Source: Flavobacterium sp. (GTDB lineage: Bacteria; Bacteroidota; Bacteroidia; Flavobacteriales; Flavobacteriaceae). Taken from it: DNA of 9,979 nucleotides. Location: contig JALRGZ010000221.1 in NCBI GenBank assembly GCA_023253295.1, positions 1 to 9,979 of the forward strand, given 5' to 3'. This document shows, piece after piece, positions 1 through 7,055 of the stretch (within the stretch, counting starts at the first letter, position 1; each line of letters begins with the position of its first letter). Below the pieces are notes generated by a model. The model was not told the DNA's origin. It worked only from the letters and a program-made list of their open reading frames with translations, and ran no database searches. The position numbers were made by a program, and so were the translations under genes.

Positions 1-1
1 A

Positions 2-1129
2 CTCATGAAGAGCATGAGAATAAAACCTTCGCACTTTGGATTAGTGGTTTCCGCTTATGCGTTTAGTGCCGGAATTTCAGGATTACTGACTGCTGGCTTT
101 GCCGATAAATTTGATCGAAAAAAATTACTACTTTTCTTTTATACAGGATTTATTTTAGGAACCATATTGTGTGGTTTCGTTAATTCCTATCCTTTGTTAG
201 TCGCAGCCAGAATCATCACAGGATTATTTGGTGGCGTTATCGGTTCAATTTCGATGGCAATTGTAACCGACCTATTCAGCATGCAGCAACGCGGTCGTGT
301 AATGGGGTTTATCCAAATGGCTTTTGGCGCAAGCCAAATCTTTGGAATTCCGCTTGGCTTATACATCGCAACCGCCTGGGATTGGCATGCCCCTTTTTTA
401 TGGGTTGCCGTGATGGCTATTGGAATTGCTATTCTTATTGCTTTAAAATTAAAACCTTTAACGGAGCATCTTGCCATTCAAAAGGAAAATTCAGCTTTTA
501 AACACCTTATTCACACTATTAGCAAAAAAGAATACCGTATTGGATTTTCAGCAACAGCGGTTCTATCTATTGGTGGTTTTATGTTAATGCCTTTCGGGAG
601 TGCCTTTGCTATTAACAATCTAAAAATCACAGATGAACAGCTTCCTTTTATTTTCATGATTGCAGGAATATCAACCTTAATCATTATGCCGATAATTGGA
701 AAGTTAAGTGACAAAATTGATAAATTCAAAATATTTACTGCAGCATCCATTTGGACAATCATAACAGTTGCTATTTATACTAATCTGGGAGAAACACCTT
801 TTTGGCTAGTTGCCATTATCAATATCATAATGATGATGGGAGTTATGAGCCGGATGGTTCCTTCAACGGCCTTAGTGACTTCAGTCCCTGCAAAAGCTGA
901 CAGAGGTGCTTTTATGAGTATTAACTCTTCCTTACAACAAATTTCAGGAGGAATTGCCGCTGCTTTTGCAGGAACGATTGTAGTTCAAAAAGACAATTTT
1001 AGTCCATTAGAACATTACAACACCCTAGGCTACATTATCATTGGAATTTCATTACTATCAATAATACTAATGAGTCGCGTAAACCAACATCTGAAAAAGA
1101 ATCCTGAAAAAAATACAGATTCTATTTAA
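2..1129 (+). CDS. MFS transporter (drug/sugar efflux-like), 5'-truncated
   Basis: Inner-membrane major facilitator superfamily antiporter, resembling the DHA1/AraJ-type efflux branch; the substrate cannot be told from sequence. The reading frame is open to the left edge, and the first residues (LMKSMRIKPSHFGLVVSAYA) correspond to the loop after helix 1 and the start of helix 2. About 30 N-terminal residues therefore lie outside the window, and the ATG at position 5 is internal. Counting from that ATG, MFS motif A is seen at residues 31-40 (GFADKFDRKK) and the arginine-containing helix-4 motif at ARIITGLFGG. A degenerate second motif A appears after the central loop (GKLSDKIDKFK). Around eleven hydrophobic helices remain, split by a charged central loop (KPLTEHLAIQKENSAFKH). 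The C-terminus ends in a short polar tail. It converges with the LuxR gene, the two stop codons lying 18 bp apart. Family is confident; substrate is unknown. Confidence 0.9.
   Translation, partial: LMKSMRIKPSHFGLVVSAYAFSAGISGLLTAGFADKFDRKKLLLFFYTGFILGTILCGFVNSYPLLVAARIITGLFGGVIGSISMAIVTDLFSMQQRGRVMGFIQMAFGASQIFGIPLGLYIATAWDWHAPFLWVAVMAIGIAILIALKLKPLTEHLAIQKENSAFKHLIHTISKKEYRIGFSATAVLSIGGFMLMPFGSAFAINNLKITDEQLPFIFMIAGISTLIIMPIIGKLSDKIDKFKIFTAASIWTIITVAIYTNLGETPFWLVAIINIIMMMGVMSRMVPSTALVTSVPAKADRGAFMSINSSLQQISGGIAAAFAGTIVVQKDNFSPLEHYNTLGYIIIGISLLSIILMSRVNQHLKKNPEKNTDSI
1098..1123 (+). terminator. possible weak hairpin at the end of the MFS gene
   Basis: An imperfect stem, AGAATC-c-TG against CAGATTCT, closes an A-rich loop (AAAAAAATA). 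It sits just before the MFS stop codon and is followed only by ATTTAAA, so it lacks a proper U tract. It may slow transcription between the convergent genes, but this is weak evidence. Confidence 0.2.
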
Positions 1130-1147
1130 AGAGTTGGTAAAATTTAA

Positions 1148-1921
1148 TTACAATAAATTAAGAGCATTTGCTGTACAAACAGCTTCCATAGAATTACCTA
1201 CCTTCAATTTTTCGAGAATATTTTGCCTATGTCTATTTACTGTGTTAATGCTGATTTTTAACTCAAATGCAATTTCCTTACTAATTAATCCCTGACCAAC
1301 TTTTCGCAATATCTCTTTCTCTCTGGAAGAAAGCAAATCCTTACAATTTCTATAGGTATCCACTAATTGTTGCATGCCTGTCTTAATATTTTTGATTTTA
1401 CCACCAATTTTATCATCCAGAGGAGGTATATCAAAAGAATAATTATACAAACATACATCCAGCCATAACCCACCTTTTAAACTATTTTTTAAATAAAAAC
1501 TCCGGTGAGATATGTACTCGTATTCTTGATTACAGTTCAACATTCTAATAGTACAGGAAGTTGCATAATTTAATCGTTCCTGAGGTTCTATTGATTTTAA
1601 AAAATTAAAAAACTCCAGTTCCAAAAGATGTCTCTGAAAAAGATCATCAGGATGAATACGACAATAAATATCTTCCTCCCAAATAGAATCTATAACAGTG
1701 TAATTATTAGGCTTCATTCCAAAAAACATTCCAAAATCCCCAACAAGAATATGGCTTTTATTTTCCGCTAAATCAGATAATACTGCAACTGAACGATCTA
1801 AAGCAACATAATTTGCCATTTTTTCGATACACTCACTTAATACTACAGAACGATACTTTTTAGAATCCATAGCTTCTAAAGAAAATTGTTCGTTTAAGTC
1901 TTTTAAAGGGTTTGATTCCAT
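1148..1921 (-). CDS. LuxR-family transcriptional regulator with N-terminal PAS-like region
   Basis: Cytoplasmic DNA-binding regulator of 257 residues. Residues 197-257 form a LuxR/GerE helix-turn-helix, beginning LSSREKEILRKVGQG, with IAFELKISINTVNRHRQNIL as the recognition-helix segment and EKLKVGNSMEAV as the closing helix. Residues of about 60-165 have PAS-fold character, including the typical HPDD of PAS/PAC domains (YCRIHPDDLFQRHL); the ligand or signal is unknown. There is no response-regulator receiver domain, so it is probably not a two-component partner. The ATG follows a purine-rich AAGAAGGA that touches the start codon, so the next Met (residue 18) is a possible alternative start. 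It is divergent from the DUF1349 gene, with a 105-bp shared spacer, and convergent with the MFS gene. Regulation of either neighbour is plausible but unproven. Such PAS-LuxR orphans are common in Flavobacteriia. Confidence 0.87.
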   Translation of the reverse strand: MESNPLKDLNEQFSLEAMDSKKYRSVVLSECIEKMANYVALDRSVAVLSDLAENKSHILVGDFGMFFGMKPNNYTVIDSIWEEDIYCRIHPDDLFQRHLLELEFFNFLKSIEPQERLNYATSCTIRMLNCNQEYEYISHRSFYLKNSLKGGLWLDVCLYNYSFDIPPLDDKIGGKIKNIKTGMQQLVDTYRNCKDLLSSREKEILRKVGQGLISKEIAFELKISINTVNRHRQNILEKLKVGNSMEAVCTANALNLL

Positions 1922-1956
1922 TCCTTCTTTGGGGCAATTATGGTTATATATCAGTA

Positions 1957-1987
1957 TTGCTGAAAGGTATTAAAAAATGCAATTTTG
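1957..1987 (+). promoter_or_regulatory. Bacteroidota-type promoter of the DUF1349 gene
   Basis: A TTG at 1957-1959 is separated by 20 nt from CAATTTTG at 1980-1987. This matches the primary sigma factor consensus of Bacteroidota (TTG, about 20 nt, TAnnTTTG) at 7 of 8 positions in the -7 element. Transcription would start near 1992-1995, giving a leader of about 30 nt, A-rich and without a Shine-Dalgarno, which is usual for the phylum. Confidence 0.6.
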
Positions 1988-2026
1988 CACTAATAAATTA
2001 TAATAAATACTTAAAAACAAAAATTC

Positions 2027-2677
2027 ATGAAAAACTTTTTTTTACCAATAAGCATCTTCTGCATATTAGTCACTAAGGGAAATGCGCAACAGTTAAGCAG
2101 TATGAAATGGTTTAACGAGCCAAAAGAATGGTCTATAAAAAAGAACCAATTAAGCATGCAAGTAACGCCACAATCAGATTATTGGAATAAAACCTATTAT
2201 GGATTCACTGTTAATGATGGTCCGTTTTTATACACAGAAAGAGGCGGTGAATTTGAAGTTCTTGTACAAATCGACGGTGAATACAAAACACGCTTTGATC
2301 AAATGGGACTAATGCTTAAAATTGATGAAAATCATTGGATTAAAATGGGCATAGAGTATGTTGATGGCATTTATAATTTTAGTACCGTTCATACTATAAA
2401 CCAAAGTTCCTGGAGTGTTGTTCCTTTAAACGAAAAACCAAAAGAAATGTGGATAAAAGCAATAAGACGTAGTGATTCTGTCGAAATTTTTTATTCTGCA
2501 GATGGAAAAAAATATACAATGAGCAACATTGTTTATTTTCCTGAATACAAAACAGTACAAGTTGGTATGATGGCTGCAAGCCCGGATGGAACAGGATTCT
2601 TAGCTTCATTTAATAATTTCACCATTAATCATCTGGCTGATAAAAGACGATTAGAATGGCTAAAAAACAACCAATAA
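2027..2677 (+). CDS. secreted DUF1349 domain protein (concanavalin-like, YesW/COG3506 type)
   Basis: Exported protein of 216 residues. Residues 1-20 form a Sec signal peptide (basic MKNFF, a hydrophobic core, then KGNA before QQ), so it should reach the periplasm or beyond; no lipobox cysteine is present. The rest is one DUF1349 domain of the concanavalin A-like jelly-roll superfamily. The signs are the opening WFNEPKEWSIKKNQLSM, the Y-G-F strand, GGEFEVLVQIDGEY, the QMGLMLKIDENHWIKMGIEY core and the C-terminal SPDGTGFLASFNNF. Length is normal for the family (about 200). Members are annotated as 'regulation of enolase protein 1' by old transfer, which is not informative; the fold suggests carbohydrate or ligand binding, but no catalytic residues can be assigned. 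It has its own promoter and is divergent from the PAS-LuxR regulator. The inverted repeat starting 28 bp after the stop probably ends its transcript. Confidence 0.85.
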   Translation: MKNFFLPISIFCILVTKGNAQQLSSMKWFNEPKEWSIKKNQLSMQVTPQSDYWNKTYYGFTVNDGPFLYTERGGEFEVLVQIDGEYKTRFDQMGLMLKIDENHWIKMGIEYVDGIYNFSTVHTINQSSWSVVPLNEKPKEMWIKAIRRSDSVEIFYSADGKKYTMSNIVYFPEYKTVQVGMMAASPDGTGFLASFNNFTINHLADKRRLEWLKNNQ

Positions 2678-2704
2678 GTAAAATTCATTAAGTGTTGTTA
2701 AAAT

Positions 2705-2769
2705 ATTTTGCTACAGCTTTCTCTACTTGTTTGCAGTAGGATCTGAATCCTTGAAAGCTGTAGCAAAAT
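2705..2769. repeat. 17-bp perfect inverted repeat with structured 31-nt loop
   Basis: The arms are ATTTTGCTACAGCTTTC (2705-2721) and its exact reverse complement (2753-2769). The 31-nt loop itself holds two small hairpins: CTACT/AGTAG (2723-2727 with 2735-2739) and AGGAT/ATCCT around CTGA (2738-2751). These two share bases 2738-2739, so they compete or trim each other by two pairs. The right arm is followed by TATTTTTAATA. The position 28 bp after the DUF1349 stop suits a transcription terminator. The branched loop is more elaborate than a terminator needs, so a structured RNA or a palindromic mobile repeat is also possible. No flanking target-site duplication was seen. The rest of the 2678-2892 spacer holds the TonB receptor promoter and nothing else I recognise. 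Confidence 0.7.
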
Positions 2770-2864
2770 TATTTTTAATAGTTGCTGCTTCTTTATAATA
2801 GTAGTATAAAATTCAATCCCATTATTTTAACACTCATATTAAACATTAATTAACAGTCTTACTC

Positions 2865-2895
2865 TTGTGTTTTCTATTGTAATAATTGAAATTTG
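2865..2895 (+). promoter_or_regulatory. Bacteroidota-type promoter of the TonB receptor operon
   Basis: A TTG at 2865-2867, a 20-nt spacer, then GAAATTTG at 2888-2895 (7 of 8 to TAnnTTTG). The predicted start site near 2900-2903 leaves a leader of only 11-14 nt before the ATG at 2914. The motif overlaps the upstream in-frame TTG at 2893, which argues against that TTG as the translation start. Confidence 0.6.
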
Positions 2896-2913
2896 CAATA
2901 CAAACTTCAAAAA

Positions 2914-5316
2914 ATGATTACAAAAAAACTTAGTTTTCTGTTCTCGCTTTTATTTATTTGTCTAAATACTTTTGGACAAAACAATGACGACTCAATAAAT
3001 CAAAAAATTACCTTAAGTGGAATTATCACTGATTTAAAAAACAACGAAACATTAATTGGTGTTAATATTTATTTTCCAGAATTAAAAATTGGAACTACAA
3101 CAAATGAATATGGATTTTATTCAATAAGTGTTCCTAAAGGAAATCAAAAAATCAATATTAGTTACATTGGGTATCAAAGTATTGAAAAAGACATTGTTTT
3201 GACAAAAAGCAACAAGATGAATTGGGCTCTTACAGAAAATGGTGAGATACTAGATGAAGTGGTAATCAAAGACAATCAAGGCAAAGCAAATATTCGAACA
3301 CCCGAAATGAGCGTGAATAAACTTTCGATTTCAGCTATCAAAAAAATGCCCGTCGTTTTGGGAGAGGTTGATGTAATCAAATCTATTTTATTATTACCAG
3401 GAGTTACAAATGCCGGGGAAGGGGCTTCAGGATTTAATGTACGTGGTGGTGGCGCAGACCAAAATTTAATCCTTCTGGACGAGGCTACTATTTATAATTC
3501 TTCACACGTTTTTGGATTTTTCTCGGTTTTTAATCCTGATGCTATCAAAGATTTAAAATTATACAAAGGTGGCATTCCTGCCCGTTTTGGAGGAAGAGCT
3601 TCTTCGGTATTGGATATTTATCAAAAAGATGGAAACAGTAATGATTTTCATGTAAATGGTGGCATTGGATTAATTTCAAGCCGTTTACTTGCTGAAGGTC
3701 CAATAGTAAAAGACAATGCTTCATTTTTAATTGGAGGAAGAGCTTCCTATGCACATTTGTTCTTGAAACTTTCTGAAGACCAAAAAAACAATTCGGCTTA
3801 CTTTTACGATTTAAACACCAAATTAAGCTATAAAATAAACGATAACAATAGCCTTTATTTATCAGGTTATTTTGGTCGTGATGTTTTTGCTATCAATAAA
3901 AGTTTTAGCAATATTTACGGAAATACTACACTTAATTTACGCTGGAATCATCTTTTCTCAGATAAATTATTTTCCAATCTGTCACTTATTTACAGCGATT
4001 ATTATTACGGATTGGATTTGGATTTCGTAGGCTTCAATTGGAATTCAGGAATTACAAATTACAATATCAAATATGATTTCAAAAACTACATTTCCGATAA
4101 TTTCAAATTGAATTATGGAGTCAATGGAATTTATTACAATTTCAATCCGGGAACCATCAAACCTTCTACAGCAGAATCAGGCATCAATCCGGATCAATTG
4201 GATAGAAAATACGCCTTTGAACCCGCAGTATATATTGAAGCCGAAAATAAACTCAACAAAAAAATCACTGTTGTTTATGGTTTGCGATACAGTTTATTTT
4301 ATCGTTTAGGAAATTCGACCATCAATCTATACGAAAACAACAATCCTGTTGTCTTTAATTCGGATTTTCAGATTTACGAAAAAGCAACACCAATCGGCAG
4401 TAAATATTACGGAAAGAACAAAACCATCCAAAGTTTCAATAACTTCGAACCAAGATTGGCTATTTCTTTCCAACTAAATGAAGAACAGGCAGTAAAAGCG
4501 AGTTACAATCGAATGATTCAGTATTTACAATTGGTTTCAAACACCTCCTCTCCCACTCCTTTGGATGTTTGGATGCCTAGTGACAATTATGTCAAACCCC
4601 AAATTGCCGACCAAATAGCAATTGGTTACTTTAAAAACATTCAAAATGGAGATTATTCATTAGAAATTGAAAGTTTTTACAAGAAAATTAAAAACCGTAT
4701 GGATTACATTGATGGCGCCGATTTGATTGCTAATGATGCTATTGAACAAGTTGTTCTTAATGGTAGAATGCGCTCTTACGGATTAGAATTGATGTTCAAG
4801 AAAAACGAAGGACGTTTGAATGGTTGGATTTCTTACACCTTATCCCGATCTGAACAACAAACTCCAGCAAGAACCACTGAAGAAACGGGTATTAATTATG
4901 GAAAATGGTACAATTCTGCCTATGACAAAACCCATAATTTAGCTATTACTTCAGCATACAAGTTGAATGAAAAATGGGATTTTGGAGCTAATTTTATCCT
5001 ACAATCCGGACAGCCTGTAAGCTACCCAGATGGCAAATACAACTATTTAGGAGTGGATGTACCAAGTTATGGTTTACGAAACAGAAATCGTTTACCAGCC
5101 TATCATCATCTGGATATTTCGGCAACTTTGACTCCATCAAAAAACAAAAACAGAAACTGGAAAGGTGAATGGGTTTTTAGTATTTACAACTTATACAACC
5201 GAATGAATGCAGCTTCTATGACTTTCCGTCAAAATACTGATACTGCAGCTAATGAAGCTGTAAAAACATCCATTTTTGGTATAGTACCAGCTGTGAGTTA
5301 TAATTTTAAATTCTAA
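2914..5316 (+). CDS. TonB-dependent outer-membrane receptor with CarboxypepD_reg-like N-terminal domain
   Basis: Outer-membrane active transporter of 800 residues energised by TonB-ExbB-ExbD. Residues 1-21 form the signal peptide, with cleavage predicted before Q22 (NTFG then QNND). Residues of about 34-96 are a carboxypeptidase-regulatory-like beta domain (LSGIITDLKNNETLIGVNIY ... GFYSISVPKG), typical of Bacteroidota receptors. A TonB-box-like LDEVVIKD lies at 113-120. The plug follows (about 125-240) with ILLLPGVTNAGEGASGFNVR, GGGADQNLILLDEATIYN and the strand GGIPARFGGRASSVLDI. A 22-strand barrel fills the remainder and ends in an aromatic VSYNFKF, as expected of a BAM substrate. The start was set at ATG 2914 because it opens the signal peptide directly. 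It is followed after 20 bp by a DUF4249 lipoprotein, not a SusD homologue, so this is not a classical SusCD glycan pair. The substrate is unknown. Confidence 0.93.
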   Translation: MITKKLSFLFSLLFICLNTFGQNNDDSINQKITLSGIITDLKNNETLIGVNIYFPELKIGTTTNEYGFYSISVPKGNQKINISYIGYQSIEKDIVLTKSNKMNWALTENGEILDEVVIKDNQGKANIRTPEMSVNKLSISAIKKMPVVLGEVDVIKSILLLPGVTNAGEGASGFNVRGGGADQNLILLDEATIYNSSHVFGFFSVFNPDAIKDLKLYKGGIPARFGGRASSVLDIYQKDGNSNDFHVNGGIGLISSRLLAEGPIVKDNASFLIGGRASYAHLFLKLSEDQKNNSAYFYDLNTKLSYKINDNNSLYLSGYFGRDVFAINKSFSNIYGNTTLNLRWNHLFSDKLFSNLSLIYSDYYYGLDLDFVGFNWNSGITNYNIKYDFKNYISDNFKLNYGVNGIYYNFNPGTIKPSTAESGINPDQLDRKYAFEPAVYIEAENKLNKKITVVYGLRYSLFYRLGNSTINLYENNNPVVFNSDFQIYEKATPIGSKYYGKNKTIQSFNNFEPRLAISFQLNEEQAVKASYNRMIQYLQLVSNTSSPTPLDVWMPSDNYVKPQIADQIAIGYFKNIQNGDYSLEIESFYKKIKNRMDYIDGADLIANDAIEQVVLNGRMRSYGLELMFKKNEGRLNGWISYTLSRSEQQTPARTTEETGINYGKWYNSAYDKTHNLAITSAYKLNEKWDFGANFILQSGQPVSYPDGKYNYLGVDVPSYGLRNRNRLPAYHHLDISATLTPSKNKNRNWKGEWVFSIYNLYNRMNAASMTFRQNTDTAANEAVKTSIFGIVPAVSYNFKF

Positions 5317-5336
5317 TTTCCTTAAAAAAAGACATC

Positions 5337-6158
5337 ATGAAAAAGATATTATTTCCTTTTTTAATACTTCTCATCGGGCTTTGCTGTAGTTGCGAAGAAG
5401 TTGTCGATTTAAAATTAGATACTGCTGCTCCCCGATTAGTCATTGAAGCTTCAATAGTCTGGGCGAAAGGAAGCACCGGAAATGCACAGAAAATTAAACT
5501 TACAACCACTACGGGATATTATGATACCGAAACACCAGTCGTAACCGGAGCAAAAATTTCAATTACAAACAGCTCTAATACTGTTTTTAATTTTGTAGAA
5601 ATTCCAAATACAGGTGAATATAGCTGTACTAATTTTGTTCCAGAAATAGGTAAAACATATACACTAACGATCATTAATAACGGTGAGACTTATACTGGTT
5701 CAGAAATTTTTCAATCCTTAGCTCCTATAACAAGAGTAGAACAAAATAATGAAGGAGGCATTACCGGAAAGGATATTGAAGTTAAAGCCTATTTCAATGA
5801 CCCTGCTAATGAAGACAATTATTATTTATTTAGTTACCAATATTCGAACGAAGCCACTATAAGCTACCGTGCTGAAGAGGATAAGTTTTTTCAAGGCAAC
5901 GAATTTTTCAGTCGTTCTCAAAATGACGAATTGAAAGCTGGAGATACAATCGAACTTTCACATATGGGGATTTCCAAAGAATATTATAATTATATGAATA
6001 TTTTAATTGGTATTGTTGGTTCTAATTCCGGAGGTCCTTTTCAGACGCCAGCCGCAACTGTGCGAGGAAATATTAAAAACATCAGCAATCCTAAAAATTA
6101 CCCTTTAGGTTATTTTGCCTTGGGCGAAACCGATTTAAGACATTATGTCATTCAATAA
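5337..6158 (+). CDS. DUF4249 domain lipoprotein, partner of the TonB receptor
   Basis: Predicted lipoprotein of 273 residues. The N-terminus has two lysines, a hydrophobic stretch and CCSC, with Cys19 as the lipidation site followed by EEVVDLKLD; this 'SCEEVVDL' opening is characteristic of DUF4249 proteins. The body is beta-rich: an Ig-like N-terminal half (PRLVIEASIVWAKGSTGNAQ, TPVVTGAKISITN) then VKAYFNDPANEDNYYLFSYQ, the family's D-P-N-YY core. It ends with NPLGYF-like features (NYPLGYFALGET). The length is at the lower end of the family but it appears complete. It follows the TonB receptor by 20 bp and shares its promoter. DUF4249 genes are recurrent neighbours of this class of receptor; their biochemical role is not established. 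By analogy with SusD and other surface lipoproteins, substrate capture at the receptor mouth is a reasonable inference. Acidic residues just after the Cys could favour surface display, but this is uncertain. Confidence 0.88.
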   Translation: MKKILFPFLILLIGLCCSCEEVVDLKLDTAAPRLVIEASIVWAKGSTGNAQKIKLTTTTGYYDTETPVVTGAKISITNSSNTVFNFVEIPNTGEYSCTNFVPEIGKTYTLTIINNGETYTGSEIFQSLAPITRVEQNNEGGITGKDIEVKAYFNDPANEDNYYLFSYQYSNEATISYRAEEDKFFQGNEFFSRSQNDELKAGDTIELSHMGISKEYYNYMNILIGIVGSNSGGPFQTPAATVRGNIKNISNPKNYPLGYFALGETDLRHYVIQ

Positions 6159-6189
6159 TTAGTAGAGAAAACATTCAAAAACTATTAGT

Positions 6190-6207
6190 TATCTTTGCTA
6201 TAGCAAA
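6190..6207 (+). promoter_or_regulatory. TAnnTTTG promoter element overlapping a 14-bp palindrome, upstream of thiamine pyrophosphokinase
   Basis: TATCTTTG at 6190-6197 matches the Bacteroidota -7 element fully, but no TTG was seen at the expected distance. The perfect palindrome TTTGCTATAGCAAA (6194-6207) overlaps its right half and would cover the transcription start, a position where a repressor could bind. No TPP riboswitch sequence is visible in the short leader. Confidence 0.45.
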
Positions 6208-6230
6208 TCACTAATCTAAAATTTAATCCT

Positions 6231-6893
6231 TTGTCATCACATCATATTGTTCGCGACGATCAAGAACCCGCTTTAATCATTGCCAATGGTGCGGCCTGTA
6301 ATCCTGAATTATTAGGACAATTACTTGAATGGTCTCCTTTAGTAATTGTGCTAGATTCAGCTATCGAACGTGTGATGGAATTCAATATTAAAGTTGATGT
6401 ATTATTAGGCGATTTCGACCGCGATTTTGATCCTGAATTTTACAAAGAAAAACAATACCCCTTAGAGATTGTTCACACTCCGGATCAGGACAAAACCGAC
6501 TTGGAAAAAGCTTTTGATTATTTATACGAAAGAAAAATCCCTGCTGTTAATGTAATTTGGGCAACCGGAAAAAGAGCCGATCATACCATTACCAATTTGA
6601 CTAATATTGTTCGTTACCGAAACAAACTAAAAATTGTAATCCTAGACGATCATTCTAAGGTTTTTCTTTTACCCCGAAGATTTGAAAAATGGTATACTGC
6701 CAATACACCTATTTCTTTAATCCCAATTGGTCATGTAACCGGAATTCATTCTGAAAATTTATTTTACCCGTTAAAAGATGACAGTCTAACTATAGGTTAT
6801 CGTACAGGAAGTAGCAATCATGTAGTTCAGGATGGTTTGGTAATAATAGAACACCAAGAAGGTGATTTATTATTAATGGAATGCATGGATTAA
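6231..6893 (+). CDS. thiamine pyrophosphokinase (thiamine diphosphokinase), TTG start
   Basis: Cytosolic kinase that transfers pyrophosphate from ATP to thiamine to give thiamine diphosphate (EC 2.7.6.2); 220 residues, normal for the family. Seen in order: the N-terminal nucleotide-binding strand PALIIANGAA, the metal-binding GDFD at 60-63, DQDKTD at 85-90 and GKRADHT at 113-119. These match the GDFDS, DKTD and G-R-DH motifs of TPK. The C-terminal thiamine-binding beta domain includes FEKWYTANTPISLIPIGHVTG and the S-N pair in TGSSNHVVQDG. The start is TTG at 6231: no ATG or GTG lies in frame upstream in the spacer, and the first internal Met (49) would cut into the fold. The promoter element lies 33 bp before the TTG, consistent with this start. 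It is probably a separate unit from the DUF4249 gene 72 bp upstream. It suggests the cell can use salvaged thiamine. Confidence 0.9.
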   Translation: MSSHHIVRDDQEPALIIANGAACNPELLGQLLEWSPLVIVLDSAIERVMEFNIKVDVLLGDFDRDFDPEFYKEKQYPLEIVHTPDQDKTDLEKAFDYLYERKIPAVNVIWATGKRADHTITNLTNIVRYRNKLKIVILDDHSKVFLLPRRFEKWYTANTPISLIPIGHVTGIHSENLFYPLKDDSLTIGYRTGSSNHVVQDGLVIIEHQEGDLLLMECMD

Positions 6894-6917
6894 ACTATTT
6901 AAAAAACACAGCATTAT

Positions 6918-6938
6918 TTATAGAAAACTATAATTTTT
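6918..6938 (+). terminator. weak intrinsic terminator after thiamine pyrophosphokinase
   Basis: TTATAG, loop AAAA, CTATAA, then five T residues (6934-6938). The stem is only six pairs and AT-rich. A CACAG (6907-6911) and CTGTG (6954-6958) could add a distant outer stem. Its location 25 bp after the stop is right for a terminator. Confidence 0.4.
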
Positions 6939-7023
6939 CACCATTTTTACTATCTGTGCCATAAAAAAACCTTCAAAAACCAAATCAAACACTTAATAAT
7001 TAGCCATTTATAAATTAAAAACT

Positions 7024-7031
7024 TACTTTTG
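7024..7031 (+). promoter_or_regulatory. Bacteroidota -7 element upstream of rlmF
   Basis: TACTTTTG matches TAnnTTTG at all fixed positions and lies 24 nt before the chosen ATG. The -33 region carries TTA at 7000-7002 (21-nt spacer) rather than TTG. The element overlaps the in-frame TTG at 7029, arguing against that codon as the start. Confidence 0.45.
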
Positions 7032-7055
7032 CAAAAAAAATTAAGGGAATCAAAA

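Noticed and set aside
511..762. Minus-strand open frames inside the MFS, TonB receptor and rlmF genes
   Set aside because: They are antisense to strongly conserved coding sequence and have no family features of their own.
2694..2770. tRNA-like cloverleaf
   Set aside because: The 17-bp outer stem, lack of an anticodon arm and lack of T-loop sequence rule out a tRNA.
2893..2913. In-frame TTG as an earlier start of the TonB receptor
   Set aside because: It overlaps the predicted -7 promoter element and would add seven polar residues before a good signal peptide; ATG 2914 is better.
6159..6230. TPP riboswitch before thiamine pyrophosphokinase
   Set aside because: The spacer is only 72 bp, the predicted leader is shorter still, and the conserved THI-box sequences are absent.
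7029..7055. In-frame TTG as an earlier start of rlmF
   Set aside because: The TTG lies within the TACTTTTG promoter element, and conserved family residues begin just after ATG 7056.
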